64,000 nt of DNA, from positions 1,116,001-1,180,000 of the forward strand of contig NZ_QTUA01000001.1 of assembly GCF_003386865.1 (NCBI RefSeq), in the 5' to 3' direction. Each line of letters starts with the position of its first letter. The stretch's first letter is position 1. The DNA is from Calidifontibacter indicus. GTDB lineage: Bacteria; Actinomycetota; Actinomycetes; Actinomycetales; Dermatophilaceae. The notes beneath the pieces were generated by a model. The model saw only the letters and a list, made by a program, of their open reading frames with translations. It did no database searches and had not been told where the DNA came from. Of this stretch, positions 1-8,673 are shown piece after piece. Both the position numbers and the translations under genes were made by a program.

Positions 1-1
1 C

Positions 2-667
2 GACGGGTTCGAGGTGATCTGTGCGGCCCGCCGCACCGACCGCATCGAGGCCCTCGCGCAGGAGATCGGCGGCCGCGCCCTCACCTGCGACGTGACCAAG
101 GCCGACGACATCGCAGCGCTCGCCGCGGCGGTCGGCGACCGGCTCGACGTCCTCGTCGCGAACGCCGGCGGAGCCATCGGCACCGAAACGGTCGCCACCG
201 CCAAGCTCGAGGAATGGCGCACGATGTACGACACCAACGTCATCGGTGTGGCCGCCTCGATCCAAACGCTGCTTCCCGCGCTCACGAAGGCACACGGCGT
301 GATCATCACCATCGGTTCGGTAGCCGGCATGGTGGCGTACGAGGGTGGCGCCGGGTACTGCGGCGTGAAGGCCGCCGTGCACTCGCTGATGATGTCGCTG
401 CGCCTCGAACTGTTCGACCAGCCGGTGCGGGTCTGCGAGATCGACCCGGGCATGGTCGCCTCCGACGAGTTCTCGCTGGTGCGTTTCCACGGCGACGAGC
501 AGAAGGCCGCCGCGGTCTACGCGGGCGTCGAGGCTCCGCTGACCCAGGAGGACATCGCCGAGACCGTCGCGTTCGTCGCCGCCCAGCCCGAGCACGTCAA
601 CATCGACCAGCTCGTGGTGCGGCCCCGTGCCCAGGCCGCCGCGCACAAGGTGCACCGTACGAGCTGA
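2..667 (+). CDS. Short-chain dehydrogenase/reductase (5' end outside window)
   Basis: NAD(P)-dependent oxidoreductase of the classical SDR family, cut by the window start: the reading frame is open from base 2 and the glycine-rich cofactor motif is missing, so the true start lies upstream. Visible family marks are the AAR segment after beta-strand 2, the NAG motif (VANAGG), the catalytic Ser in GSVAG, and YxxxK with Tyr at 356-358 and Lys at 368-370. The sequence resembles the YdfG/serine-3-dehydrogenase-like branch, which oxidises small hydroxy acids, but the substrate cannot be read from sequence. It ends 18 nt before the next gene on the same strand, so the two may be co-transcribed. Confidence 0.9.
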   Translation, partial: DGFEVICAARRTDRIEALAQEIGGRALTCDVTKADDIAALAAAVGDRLDVLVANAGGAIGTETVATAKLEEWRTMYDTNVIGVAASIQTLLPALTKAHGVIITIGSVAGMVAYEGGAGYCGVKAAVHSLMMSLRLELFDQPVRVCEIDPGMVASDEFSLVRFHGDEQKAAAVYAGVEAPLTQEDIAETVAFVAAQPEHVNIDQLVVRPRAQAAAHKVHRTS

Positions 668-685
668 GGTACCCCGTGCGGCAAG

Positions 686-1483
686 ATGGACGGCGTGGAC
701 AACGACCAGTTGCTGGCCCTGTTGCAGGAAGTCGCCGCCGAGATCGTGACGCCGCGGTTCAGATCCCTCGCCGCCCATGAGGTGATGGAGAAGAACCCGG
801 GCGATCTGGTGACCGTTGCCGACCGCGAGTCGGAGCTCGCCATCGCCGCCCGGTTGCAGGACGCGTACCCCGACGCGCTGATCGTGGGGGAGGAGGCCGT
901 CTCGGCCGACCCGTCGATCCTGCAGAAGACCGCGGACGCCGACCACTGGTTCACCGTCGACCCGATCGACGGCACGAAGAACTTCGTCAACGGCTCGCCC
1001 GACCATGCGCTGATGGTCGCCGAGATGCACGGCAGCCAGGTGGTGCGCGGCGTGATCTGGCAGCCGGAGTACAAGACCGCGTACGTCGCGGAACGGGGCG
1101 CCGGTGCGTTCCGCAACGGCGACCGGTTGCAGCCGATCGCCCGTGCGCAGGACAGCCTGTCGGGACACACCTCGCGGCGTTCGCTGCTGAACGAGCGCAT
1201 CGGTGACCTGCCGCCGCTGGCGTTGTCGTGGGTGTGTTGCGGAGTCGACTATCCGCACCTCGCGCTCGGCGATGCCGACTTCCTGCTGTACGGCGGGTCG
1301 ATGCCGTGGGATCACGCGCCGGGTTCGTTGCTGCTCACCGAGACCGGCGGTGTCGTCGGCTACGCGGACGGCTTCGACTACGACCCGACGTCGCTGCAGA
1401 CGCCGCTGCTGGCCGCGGGCGACGACGAGACCTTCGCGCGGGTGCGCCGGGCGCTCGCCGACGACTCGGCGTTCTCCGCCTGA
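686..1483 (+). CDS. Inositol-monophosphatase-family phosphatase
   Basis: Mg2+-dependent phosphatase of the IMPase/FIG fold, 265 aa, the usual size. Metal-site motifs are clear: GEE at 68-70, DPIDGT at 92-97 and WDHAPG at 208-213. Actinobacterial members include histidinol-phosphatase (HisN), inositol-phosphate phosphatase and 3'-phosphoadenosine-5'-phosphate phosphatase; sequence inspection alone does not separate these, so no symbol is given. ATG at 686 is used; GTG at 695 in the same frame is an alternative start giving a protein three residues shorter. It follows the SDR gene closely and converges on menC with only 13 nt between stops. Confidence 0.85.
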   Translation: MDGVDNDQLLALLQEVAAEIVTPRFRSLAAHEVMEKNPGDLVTVADRESELAIAARLQDAYPDALIVGEEAVSADPSILQKTADADHWFTVDPIDGTKNFVNGSPDHALMVAEMHGSQVVRGVIWQPEYKTAYVAERGAGAFRNGDRLQPIARAQDSLSGHTSRRSLLNERIGDLPPLALSWVCCGVDYPHLALGDADFLLYGGSMPWDHAPGSLLLTETGGVVGYADGFDYDPTSLQTPLLAAGDDETFARVRRALADDSAFSA

Positions 1484-1496
1484 GTCGGTAGCCGCC

Positions 1497-2465
1497 TCAC
1501 AGGTAGGCCGAGGCGCGAGCCACCCGTTCGCGCCACCACGCCACCCGGTCGGCGGGAGCCGCCCAGCGTTCGAGCAACTCGGGTTCGGGCGACACCACGC
1601 CGGGATGCAGCACTCCGCCGTGCGGCACCACGGAGTTCGTCACCACGTCGCCGTCGAACAACTCGATCGTGCCGAGCCCGCAGGCGAACGGCAGTTGCGG
1701 CAGCGTCGCGGCGAACGCCACTCCGGCGGCCATGCCGACACTGGAATCGAGGGCCGACGACACCACGACCGGCAACCCGATCTGCTCGGCGATGCGCAGC
1801 GCGCCGCGCACCCCGCCGAGCGGAGCCACCTTCAGCACGGCGACGTCGGCGGCCCCGAGTTGCTTCACCCGCAGGGGGTCGTCGGCCTTGCGGATCGATT
1901 CGTCGGCGGCGATCAGCACGTCGATGCCGTTGCGGGCCAAGGCCATTCGCAGCTGCGCGAGTTCTTCGACGGTGGCGCAGGGTTGCTCGACGTACTCCAG
2001 GTCGTAGGGGGAGAGGGCGCGGATCGCGGCGAGCGCGTCGTCGACCGTCCACGCGCCGTTCGCATCGATGCGGACGCGTCCGCCGGCGCCCATCGCTGCC
2101 CGCACCGCGGCCACCCGGTCGAGGTCGTCGTCGAGGGCCTGGCCGCGTTCGGCCACCTTCACCTTCGCCGTGGTGCACCCGTCGTAGCGGGCGAGCACCC
2201 GCGGCACCTCGTCGGCGGGCACGGCAGGCACGGTGGCGTTGACCGGCACCTCGTCGCGCACGGGGGTGGGGAACCCGTGGGTGGCCACTTCGATCGCAGC
2301 GGCCAGCCAGCGCGCGGCCTCGTCCGGCTCGTACTCCAGGAACGGACTGAACTCGCCCCAGCCGGCGGGCCCTTCGACGAGGGCGATCTCGCGGTGGACG
2401 ACGCCGCGGAAACGGGTGTTGAGCGGCAGGGAGACGATGTGCAGCGGGAGGTCCACCCCGCCCAC
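1497..2465 (-). CDS. menC: o-Succinylbenzoate synthase MenC
   Basis: Enolase-superfamily dehydratase that converts SHCHC to o-succinylbenzoate in menaquinone synthesis; cytosolic. The 322-aa protein shows the full active-site set: Lys101 and Lys103 in AKVKV, metal ligands Asp134 (DANG), Glu160 (EQP) and Asp188 (ADES), and Lys212 (LKVAPLGG). The start is GTG at 2465, one base after the TetR stop upstream; a second in-frame GTG at 2456 is possible. The position directly behind the TetR gene suggests co-transcription with it. menB lies 1.7 kb away on the other strand and menD, menF, menG and menJ are 31-38 kb downstream, so the pathway genes are scattered. Confidence 0.93.
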   Translation of the reverse strand: MGGVDLPLHIVSLPLNTRFRGVVHREIALVEGPAGWGEFSPFLEYEPDEAARWLAAAIEVATHGFPTPVRDEVPVNATVPAVPADEVPRVLARYDGCTTAKVKVAERGQALDDDLDRVAAVRAAMGAGGRVRIDANGAWTVDDALAAIRALSPYDLEYVEQPCATVEELAQLRMALARNGIDVLIAADESIRKADDPLRVKQLGAADVAVLKVAPLGGVRGALRIAEQIGLPVVVSSALDSSVGMAAGVAFAATLPQLPFACGLGTIELFDGDVVTNSVVPHGGVLHPGVVSPEPELLERWAAPADRVAWWRERVARASAYL

Positions 2466-2466
2466 G

Positions 2467-3051
2467 TTACGAGCCCGCCTGCACCGTCCGCAGCGCGGTG
2501 GTCAGCATCTCGGCAGCGGTCTCGTGACTGATCCGCACGCTCATCATCGACGAGAGCACCAGCGAGGTGCAGGTGGTGGTCATCAGATCGGCCGCGGCGG
2601 CGTCGAGGTCGGGGCGACGTGCGGCGACGCCTGCGGCGATCGCCGCCCGCAGATCGGCGTAGTAGTGCGACACGACCACACGCAGGGCGTCGTCGTGGCC
2701 GAGGGTGGAGCCGGTGGCGTTCATCAGCAGGCAGCCGTTCTGCTCGAGCTCCCGCAGGCCGCCGAGCATCGCTGTGCGCAGGCCGGTGAGGTAGGTCTCG
2801 AGTGCGTCGGCGGCCACCGGGGGAGTGCGCAGGGGCGCGAGGCGGGGTCGGATCACGTCGTCGAGGTAGCTGTCGACGGCGGCGTCGAAGAGGCCGCGCT
2901 TGCTGCCGAACGCGTGGTAGATGCTCGAACGGTTCAGGCCGGTGGCCTTCTCCAGGTCGGGCACGGCGGTCTCGGCGTAGCCGCGCTCCCAGAAGACGCG
3001 ACGGGCGGCGCGCACCACCTCTGCGGCGTCGAAGGTGCGCCCGCGGCCCAA
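2467..3051 (-). CDS. TetR-family transcriptional regulator
   Basis: One-component repressor of 194 aa. The N-terminal HTH runs from about residue 5 to 50, with the recognition-helix region TGLNRSSIYHAFGSKRGLF typical of TetR; the rest is a variable ligand-binding domain. The start is TTG at 3051, chosen because GGGAGG precedes it by about five bases and because upstream in-frame codons run through the operator. It is divergent from the MDR reductase at 3128 with a large palindrome between them, so it most likely represses that gene and itself. menC follows after one base and could be under the same control. The ligand is unknown. Confidence 0.88.
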   Translation of the reverse strand: MGRGRTFDAAEVVRAARRVFWERGYAETAVPDLEKATGLNRSSIYHAFGSKRGLFDAAVDSYLDDVIRPRLAPLRTPPVAADALETYLTGLRTAMLGGLRELEQNGCLLMNATGSTLGHDDALRVVVSHYYADLRAAIAAGVAARRPDLDAAAADLMTTTCTSLVLSSMMSVRISHETAAEMLTTALRTVQAGS

Positions 3052-3069
3052 GATCCCTCCCGGTTTTGG

Positions 3070-3109
3070 TGAACTGACCGTTCTAGAATATATTAGAACG
3101 GTCAGTTCA
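3070..3109. promoter_or_regulatory. Double-palindrome operator in the TetR/MDR divergent promoter
   Basis: Perfect inverted repeat with 16-bp arms (3070-3085 and 3094-3109) and an 8-nt AT-rich spacer. Each arm is itself a palindrome, GAAC-N5-GTTC (3071-3083 and 3096-3108), so the site looks built for two TetR dimers. A plausible promoter for the rightward gene overlaps it: TTGGTG at 3066-3071, 17-nt spacer, TATATT at 3089-3094. Binding here would block that promoter and the start of the TetR gene. The binding assignment is inferred from position and symmetry. Confidence 0.8.
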
Positions 3110-3127
3110 AAAACTTTGGAGGCCGTC

Positions 3128-4102
3128 ATGCGCGCACTCATCCACCACAGCTTCGGCGACCCGGCGCAGGTGCTCGGCGTCGAGGACGTCGAGACCCCGC
3201 AGCCCGGCCCCGGCGAGGTGCTCGTGCGCACCGTGCTGTCGCCCATCCACAACCACGACCTGTGGACGGTGCGCGGCACCTACGGTTTCAAGCCCGAGCT
3301 GCCGGCCCGCGCCGGCACCGAGGCGGTCGGCGTCGTCGAGGCCGTGGGGGAGGGTGTCACCGGTTTCGCTCCCGGGCAGCGCGTCGCCACCGGCGGTTCG
3401 TTCGGTGCGTGGGCGGAGTTCTTCGTGGCGGAGGCCGGCGCGCTGATCCCCGTGCCCGAGGACCTCAGCGACGAGGTGGCCGCGCAGTTGGTGGCCATGC
3501 CGTTCAGCGCGATCTCGCTGCTCGACTTCGTGCAGTTGAACGAGGGCGACTGGCTGGTGCAGAACGCCGCCAATGGCGCCGTCGGACGGCTGCTGGCGCA
3601 GCTGGCGGCGGCCCGCGGCATCAACGTGATCGGCCTCGTGCGTCGCTCCTCAGGGGTGCGGGAGCTGGCGAGCCAGGGCATCGAGCGCGTCGTTGCGACC
3701 GACGACGAGGGCTGGCGCGAGCAGGTGGGGCAGCTGACCGGTGGTGCGCCGATCGTGGTCGGGGTCGACTCCGTCGGCGGGCAGGCCAGCGGCGACGTGC
3801 TGTCGCTGCTCGCCGAGAACGGCACTCTCGTGGTGTTCGGGGCGATGGCCTCGCCGACCATGCAGATCGGGTCGGGCGACGTGATCTTCAAGCAGGCCAC
3901 CGTCAAGGGTTTCTGGGGCAGCAAGGTGAGCGCGACGATGCCCGCCGCCAAGCGTGGCGAGTTGTTCGGCGAACTGCTCCAGCGCATCGGCTCGGGCGCG
4001 CTCACCCTGCCGGTCGAGGCGACCTACTCGTTCGACGACATCTCCGCAGCCGCCGCGGCCAATACCGAGCCGCGCGTGGGCAAGGTGCTGCTGCGTCCGT
4101 GA
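3128..4102 (+). CDS. MDR-superfamily (zinc-type alcohol dehydrogenase-like) NAD(P)H reductase
   Basis: Medium-chain reductase of 324 aa resembling the enoyl-thioester reductase/quinone-oxidoreductase branch. It has a GroES-like N-terminal domain (roughly 1-115) and a Rossmann domain from about 120, with the cofactor loop NAANGAVGRLLAQLA. I see none of the cysteine-rich structural zinc site of true alcohol dehydrogenases. ATG at 3128 is chosen because GGAGG lies 5 nt upstream and the frame further upstream runs through the operator. It is probably repressed by the divergent TetR regulator, a common arrangement for enzymes that detoxify reactive carbonyls or quinones. The substrate is unknown. 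Confidence 0.85.
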   Translation: MRALIHHSFGDPAQVLGVEDVETPQPGPGEVLVRTVLSPIHNHDLWTVRGTYGFKPELPARAGTEAVGVVEAVGEGVTGFAPGQRVATGGSFGAWAEFFVAEAGALIPVPEDLSDEVAAQLVAMPFSAISLLDFVQLNEGDWLVQNAANGAVGRLLAQLAAARGINVIGLVRRSSGVRELASQGIERVVATDDEGWREQVGQLTGGAPIVVGVDSVGGQASGDVLSLLAENGTLVVFGAMASPTMQIGSGDVIFKQATVKGFWGSKVSATMPAAKRGELFGELLQRIGSGALTLPVEATYSFDDISAAAAANTEPRVGKVLLRP

Positions 4103-4129
4103 CCTCGCGTCCCGGCTAATCTCGGGCGG

Positions 4130-5050
4130 GTGACCGATCAGACCGCGAACCCGTTCGACCCGTCCCTCTGGGACGAGGTGGAGGGATTCGACTTCACCGA
4201 CATCACCTACCACCGCGCCAAGGACCTCGGGTGCGTGCGGATCGCGTTCGACCGTCCGGAGGTGTTGAACGCGTTCCGTCCGCACACCGTCGACGAGTTG
4301 TACCGCGCGCTCGACCACGCCCGTCGCACCGCCGATGTGGGCGTCGTGCTGCTCACCGGCAACGGGCCCTCGCCCAAGGACGGCAAGTGGTCGTTCTGCT
4401 CCGGCGGCGACCAGCGCATTCGAGGCCGCTCGGGTTACCAGTACGCCGACGGCGAGACCGCCGACACGGTCGACGAGCGCCGGGTGAAGGCCGAGGGCGG
4501 ACGCCTGCACATCCTGGAGGTGCAGCGCCTCATCCGCACCATGCCGAAGATCGTCATCGCGGTCGTCGGCGGCTGGGCGGCCGGCGGCGGGCACTCGCTG
4601 CACGTCGTCTGCGACCTGACGATCGCCAGCCGCGAACACGCCCGGTTCAAGCAGACCGACGCCGACGTGGGTTCGTTCGACGCCGGCTACGGCTCGGCTT
4701 ACCTGGCCAAGATGGTCGGGCAGAAGTTCGCCCGCGAGATCTTCTTCCTCGGCCGGGCCTACTCCGCCGAGGACATGCACCGCATGGGCGCCGTCAACAT
4801 CGTCGCCGACCACGCCGAGCTTGAGAACGAAGCGGTGCAGGCCGCCCGCGAGATCATGGGCAAGTCGCCCCAGGCGCAACGCATGTTGAAGTTCGCGTTC
4901 AACCTCACCGACGACGGGCTGATGGGCCAGCAGGTGTTCGCCGGCGAGGCGACCCGCCTGGCCTACATGACCGATGAGGCCGTCGAAGGTCGCGACCAGT
5001 TCTTGGAGAAGCGCGACCCGGACTGGTCGCCGTTCCCCTGGTACTTCTGA
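4130..5050 (+). CDS. menB: 1,4-Dihydroxy-2-naphthoyl-CoA synthase MenB
   Basis: Crotonase-fold enzyme that cyclises o-succinylbenzoyl-CoA to DHNA-CoA in menaquinone synthesis. The 306-aa length and sequence are characteristic: the FCSGGDQ segment and following RGRSGYQY loop, the oxyanion-hole stretch GGWAAGGGHSLH, and TDADVGSFDAGYGS carrying the conserved Asp. The start is GTG at 4130, 27 nt after the MDR stop. The C-terminus ends in the conserved WSPFPWYF. A strong hairpin terminator follows at 5126-5158. Confidence 0.97.
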   Translation: MTDQTANPFDPSLWDEVEGFDFTDITYHRAKDLGCVRIAFDRPEVLNAFRPHTVDELYRALDHARRTADVGVVLLTGNGPSPKDGKWSFCSGGDQRIRGRSGYQYADGETADTVDERRVKAEGGRLHILEVQRLIRTMPKIVIAVVGGWAAGGGHSLHVVCDLTIASREHARFKQTDADVGSFDAGYGSAYLAKMVGQKFAREIFFLGRAYSAEDMHRMGAVNIVADHAELENEAVQAAREIMGKSPQAQRMLKFAFNLTDDGLMGQQVFAGEATRLAYMTDEAVEGRDQFLEKRDPDWSPFPWYF

Positions 5051-5125
5051 TGACCGTCAATGCTTCGTGACGAAGGTCTTTCGGGCGGGAGCGATCTCAA
5101 CACGTGGTGCTGGCGTCGGACGTGA

Positions 5126-5158
5126 GCGCGGGCGACCCCGCCCCCGGGTCGCCCGCGC
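5126..5158. terminator. Bidirectional hairpin between menB and the convergent secreted-protein gene
   Basis: Perfect 13-bp inverted repeat (5126-5138 and 5146-5158) with a 7-nt loop, very GC-rich, without a clear T-run. It lies between two convergent stop codons (5050 and 5172), which is where a shared terminator is expected. Confidence 0.75.
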
Positions 5159-5171
5159 GGTACTGGATCTG

Positions 5172-5525
5172 TCAGCGGTAGCCGCAGTGGACCGTCCGCA
5201 TCTTCGCCCACGTGCCGGCGCCGACCCGTCCGTCTGCCTTCAGGCCCTTGGCCTTCTGCCACGCGGCGACCTTGCGCGCGGTGTTCGGGCCGTAGAAGCC
5301 GTCGGCCTTCATGCCGACCTTCTTCTGTATCCGCTTGATGTGGAAGCGGTCGGCGGCGCTGTTGTAGCCGGAGTGGGGTCCGCCGTTGGTGTACGCCTCG
5401 CCCGACTTCAGCGGGAACGACCCGCTCGGCATCGATGTGCTGTTGACGCAGACGGGGGCTGCAGCAGTGGCCTCCCCGGCTCCGGTGGCCACTGCGATGG
5501 CGGGTGCACCGATGCCGCCGACCAA
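5172..5525 (-). CDS. Small secreted peptidoglycan-binding-like protein; 5' end disrupted or mis-started
   Basis: The C-terminal half resembles PG_binding_1 repeats: DGFYGPNTARKVAAWQKAKG followed by an ADGRVGAGTWAKM stretch, so it probably binds cell-wall peptidoglycan outside the cell. TTG at 5525 is the only ordinary start codon in this frame, but it cuts into a good signal peptide: the frame upstream reads FTKNIAKFALAATLVGG before an Ala-rich stretch ending ATAAAP, and it meets a stop at 5577-5579. An ATG at 5578-5580 lies in another frame (MRFRA...), and a 1-nt shift would join it to this signal peptide. The gene therefore looks frame-disrupted near 5560, or misread there. Two cysteines remain in the mature part. 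Confidence 0.6.
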   Translation of the reverse strand: MVGGIGAPAIAVATGAGEATAAAPVCVNSTSMPSGSFPLKSGEAYTNGGPHSGYNSAADRFHIKRIQKKVGMKADGFYGPNTARKVAAWQKAKGLKADGRVGAGTWAKMRTVHCGYR

Positions 5526-5781
5526 GGTGGCAGCGAGTGCGAACTTTGCGATGTTCTTCGTGAATTGCCCTGAATCTCATTGTGCGACAACGCTTTTACG
5601 CCGTCTTGAGTTGTCCGGCTGAACCATTGCCGAACCAGGGGAGTGACGGGCCACCCGGCGACTTCGTTCCATGTCGACTGCGGAGTCCTGACAAATCACA
5701 TCGAGACCTTGTTTGGTCGGTGAACGATGCAGTACTGGAGAGGGGTCGATCTGCGCAGATCCGTCGCTTCTTTGCGGCTAC
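5526..5781. other. Intergenic region downstream of MMPL gene and upstream of secreted-protein gene
   Basis: 256-nt gap between two leftward genes. It holds the possible N-terminal codons of the secreted protein (about 5526-5580) and presumably its promoter. I see no convincing hairpin terminator for the MMPL gene and no other gene. Confidence 0.5.
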
Positions 5782-7848
5782 TCAGCCAAGAGCGGATGGC
5801 CACCAGACCTTCGCGCCGACGAGGCTCCACAGCGCCGGGATGACGACGGTGCGCACCAGGAAGGTGTCGAGCAGGATGCCCAACCCGACCACAATGCCGA
5901 GCTGGGTGAGCACGATCAGGGGCAGCACGCCGAGCACCGCGAACACCGCGGCGAGCACGACACCGGCGCTGGTGATCACCGCACCGGTGGCCGAGACGAC
6001 ACGCACCATGGCCTCGCGGGTCTCGTGGGTGACGTTTTCCTCTCGTGCGCGGGTGACCAGGAAGATCGTGTAGTCGACACCGAGTGCGACCAGGAACAGG
6101 AACGCGAAAAGCGGCACCCCGTCGTCCAGCGCGGGGAAACCGGCGATGTGATCGCTGATCCAACTGCCGGCGCCGATGGCGGCCAGTGCGCTCAGCGCTG
6201 TCGACGCCATCAGCAGCAGCGGCGCGACCAATGCGCGCAGCAGGGCGATGAGCACGACGAAGACGACCAGCAGAATGAGGGGCGCCACGACCTTGAGGTC
6301 GCGCGAGGCGCCATCGGCCTGATCGAGCGCCTCGGCGTCCGCACCCCCCACCAGCGCCTGAGCGTCGGGCACGGCCCTCAAGGCATCTCTGACCGCGCGG
6401 ATCGTTCCGGTGGCCGCGTCGGTGCCGGATGGCGCGGCGAGCACCACCGACCATGAGGTCAGCCCGTCGGACGAGGTGCCGGCGGGGCGCACCGAGCGGA
6501 CGCCGTCCACGCCTTTCAGGATCTCCTGCACCGGCCCGGCGGCCGCGGTGCGCGCCACGACGCGGGTCGGGTTGGCCTCGCCGGCCGGGTAGTGCTCACC
6601 GATCGTGCGCGCGCCGTCGACCGACTCGGCGGTCACCCGGAACTGCTCGGTCTGTGACAGGCCGACCTTGACGTTGATCAGGCCGAGTGCGCAGAGCACG
6701 AGCACCAGCACGCCGACCCCGCCGTAAAGCCAGGGCTTGGCTGACACCGCGGACGCAACCCTGTGCCAAGCGCCCCGCTGTTCGTCGTGCCCGTCGCCCA
6801 CATTCGGCACGAACGGCCAGAACAGCTTGCGACCCAACAGAGCTAGCGCGGGCGGAAGCATCAGCATCACGAACACCAGCGCGACGAGCAGGCCGACCGC
6901 GGAACTCAGACCGAGCACGCGGTTGCTCGGCAGCACCGCGAACAGCAGTGCCCCGAGGGCGAGGACGACGGTCAGGTTGGACGCGAGCACCGCAGGCCCT
7001 GCGTGGCGTACGGCGGTGCGGAGCGCGGCCCGGTGATCGGTCTCGCGGTGCAATTCCTCGCGGTATCGAGACACCAACAGCAGCGCGTAGTTCGTGCCGG
7101 CACCGAAAACGAGGACGCTGGTGATGCCTGACGTTGAACCGTCGCTCACCAGACCCAAGGCTTCGACCACGCGTGCGGAGACGATCGAGGCAACCCGGTC
7201 GGCGAGTGCGACGACGATCAACGGAACCAACCACAGAATCGGTGAGCGGTAGGTGATCAGCAGCAGCACCGCGACGACGAGAGCGGTGATCAGGATGAGG
7301 CGCAGGTCGGCGCCGGCGAAGGAGTTCGCGATGTCGGCCCCGAAGCCCGGTCCTCCGGTCAGCTCTACCCGAAGGCCTTGCGGCAGAACGTTCTTCGCGG
7401 TCTCGCGAACCTCCTTGACCGCGTCAACGAGGGGGAAGCCGGTGACCGAGGAGTCGAAGGGAACGAACGCGATGGCCGCCTTGCGGTCGGGAGCGGGCAC
7501 CACCGTCGGACCGGCGGGCGGCGCATTCTTGGTTGCCTCGCCCCGATCGACCGCAAGCATTCGTTCGCGCATTGAGGAGATCGCCGAGAGATCCTGGCCC
7601 GTGAGCGCGGCACCGTCGCGACGGGTCACCACGGCCACGCCCTGCGACAGGTCGCCACCGGGGAAGGTCTTCAACAGTTCGCGCACCTGTGCCGAATCGG
7701 CCGACTTCGGCAACGAGACGGGTGCGCTCGTGCTCGACGGCGCGCCCATCGCGAAGGCCAGGCCGGCCAGCAGCACAGCAAGCAGGAGAGCCCACCACGA
7801 GCGTCGGCCGGACAATCGTTCAGCGATGCGATCAGGCAGGGCTCCCAT
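5782..7848 (-). CDS. MMPL-family (RND superfamily) membrane transporter
   Basis: Proton-driven exporter of 688 aa with the MMPL layout: one N-terminal membrane helix, an extracytoplasmic loop, five helices, then the same pattern repeated, about 12 helices in all. Sequence marks are GTNYALLLVSRYREEL in the first helical bundle and GVDYTIFLVTRAREE in the second. The first has Asn where many family members have the proton-relay Asp, while the second keeps Asp. ATG at 7848 is chosen because AAGGAT lies about 7 nt upstream and the segment MGALPDRIAERLSGRRSWW gives a normal basic N-terminus. It likely exports a lipid, siderophore or drug; the substrate is unknown. It is divergent from the DUF6328 gene. 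Confidence 0.93.
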   Translation of the reverse strand: MGALPDRIAERLSGRRSWWALLLAVLLAGLAFAMGAPSSTSAPVSLPKSADSAQVRELLKTFPGGDLSQGVAVVTRRDGAALTGQDLSAISSMRERMLAVDRGEATKNAPPAGPTVVPAPDRKAAIAFVPFDSSVTGFPLVDAVKEVRETAKNVLPQGLRVELTGGPGFGADIANSFAGADLRLILITALVVAVLLLITYRSPILWLVPLIVVALADRVASIVSARVVEALGLVSDGSTSGITSVLVFGAGTNYALLLVSRYREELHRETDHRAALRTAVRHAGPAVLASNLTVVLALGALLFAVLPSNRVLGLSSAVGLLVALVFVMLMLPPALALLGRKLFWPFVPNVGDGHDEQRGAWHRVASAVSAKPWLYGGVGVLVLVLCALGLINVKVGLSQTEQFRVTAESVDGARTIGEHYPAGEANPTRVVARTAAAGPVQEILKGVDGVRSVRPAGTSSDGLTSWSVVLAAPSGTDAATGTIRAVRDALRAVPDAQALVGGADAEALDQADGASRDLKVVAPLILLVVFVVLIALLRALVAPLLLMASTALSALAAIGAGSWISDHIAGFPALDDGVPLFAFLFLVALGVDYTIFLVTRAREENVTHETREAMVRVVSATGAVITSAGVVLAAVFAVLGVLPLIVLTQLGIVVGLGILLDTFLVRTVVIPALWSLVGAKVWWPSALG

Positions 7849-7963
7849 CGGCCGATCCTTGCACGGTGGCTGACGTCGCCGGTTGTCGGCGTTCAAGGTT
7901 GCCCCCGGTCGTGCACCGACCGAACCGGCCCCGCGCCGCCCCATGCGTCAGTACGTTGGGCCA

Positions 7964-8470
7964 ATGCGCGAGGAGACGGTCAGTTACCAGCACGGCGACG
8001 ACGAACGAAACGAGTCGCCCGGCGAACGTCTCGACCGCAACTGGAACGAACTGCTCCAGGAGTTGCGAGTCACCCAGACCGGTATCCAGATCCTGTTCGC
8101 GTTCCTGCTGATCCTGCCTTTCCAGGCCCGCTTCGACGTGCTAGAAGGACGGCAAGTGCACCTGTACGTCGTCATCGTCGGGCTGATCACGGCATCGACC
8201 TTCTGTGTGATCACTCCGGTGCTCATCCATCGGATGTTGTTTCGCAGGCGGGCCAAGGACGAACTGGTCAGAGCCACCAACAAGCTCACGATCGTGGGCC
8301 TCGGCCTCCTCGGCGCGGCCCTCGTCTGTGCCACCGCCCTCGTGGTCGACGTCGTGCTCGGTCGCACCGCCGGGTACATCACTGCGGCACTGTGCACGGT
8401 GAGCCTGCTCGGCCTGTGGGTTGTTCTTCCGCGAATCCTGTTGCGGCGCAGCGACGGTCGTTACGAATGA
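7964..8470 (+). CDS. DUF6328-family membrane protein
   Basis: Predicted inner-membrane protein of 168 aa. After a charged N-terminus (RNWNELLQELRVTQTGIQIL, the conserved family segment) come four hydrophobic helices at roughly residues 45-60, 72-92, 110-132 and 140-158. The ATG at 7964 starts just before the conserved part; in-frame codons reach further upstream but are not family-like and run into the divergent MMPL promoter. Function of the family is unknown, though it is common in actinobacteria. No partner is evident from the neighbours. Confidence 0.8.
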   Translation: MREETVSYQHGDDERNESPGERLDRNWNELLQELRVTQTGIQILFAFLLILPFQARFDVLEGRQVHLYVVIVGLITASTFCVITPVLIHRMLFRRRAKDELVRATNKLTIVGLGLLGAALVCATALVVDVVLGRTAGYITAALCTVSLLGLWVVLPRILLRRSDGRYE

Positions 8471-8673
8471 GGATCAAGCAACTGACCACCACGAATCCGC
8501 GCGGGTCGCCTGCGCATTCCGGCGCCGGAACCCTGGACCCCGTCCGAACACTTACCATCGTGACCCTGTGAAAATCACTGCGCGCCGTTAGCCCGATGTC
8601 CTGACATGACTCTCGACCGAACCGTGACATTCGTCCTGGGGGCGCGGTATGTCGAGCCCATAGGTTGGATGCC

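Noticed and set aside
1484-1496. Terminator between the inositol-monophosphatase-family gene and menC
   Set aside because: Only 13 nt separate the convergent stops and no hairpin is visible.
8517-8530. 14-bp perfect palindrome TTCCGGCGCCGGAA between the DUF6328 and ABC genes
   Set aside because: It has no loop and could arise by chance in GC-rich DNA; no neighbouring regulator suggests a binding site.
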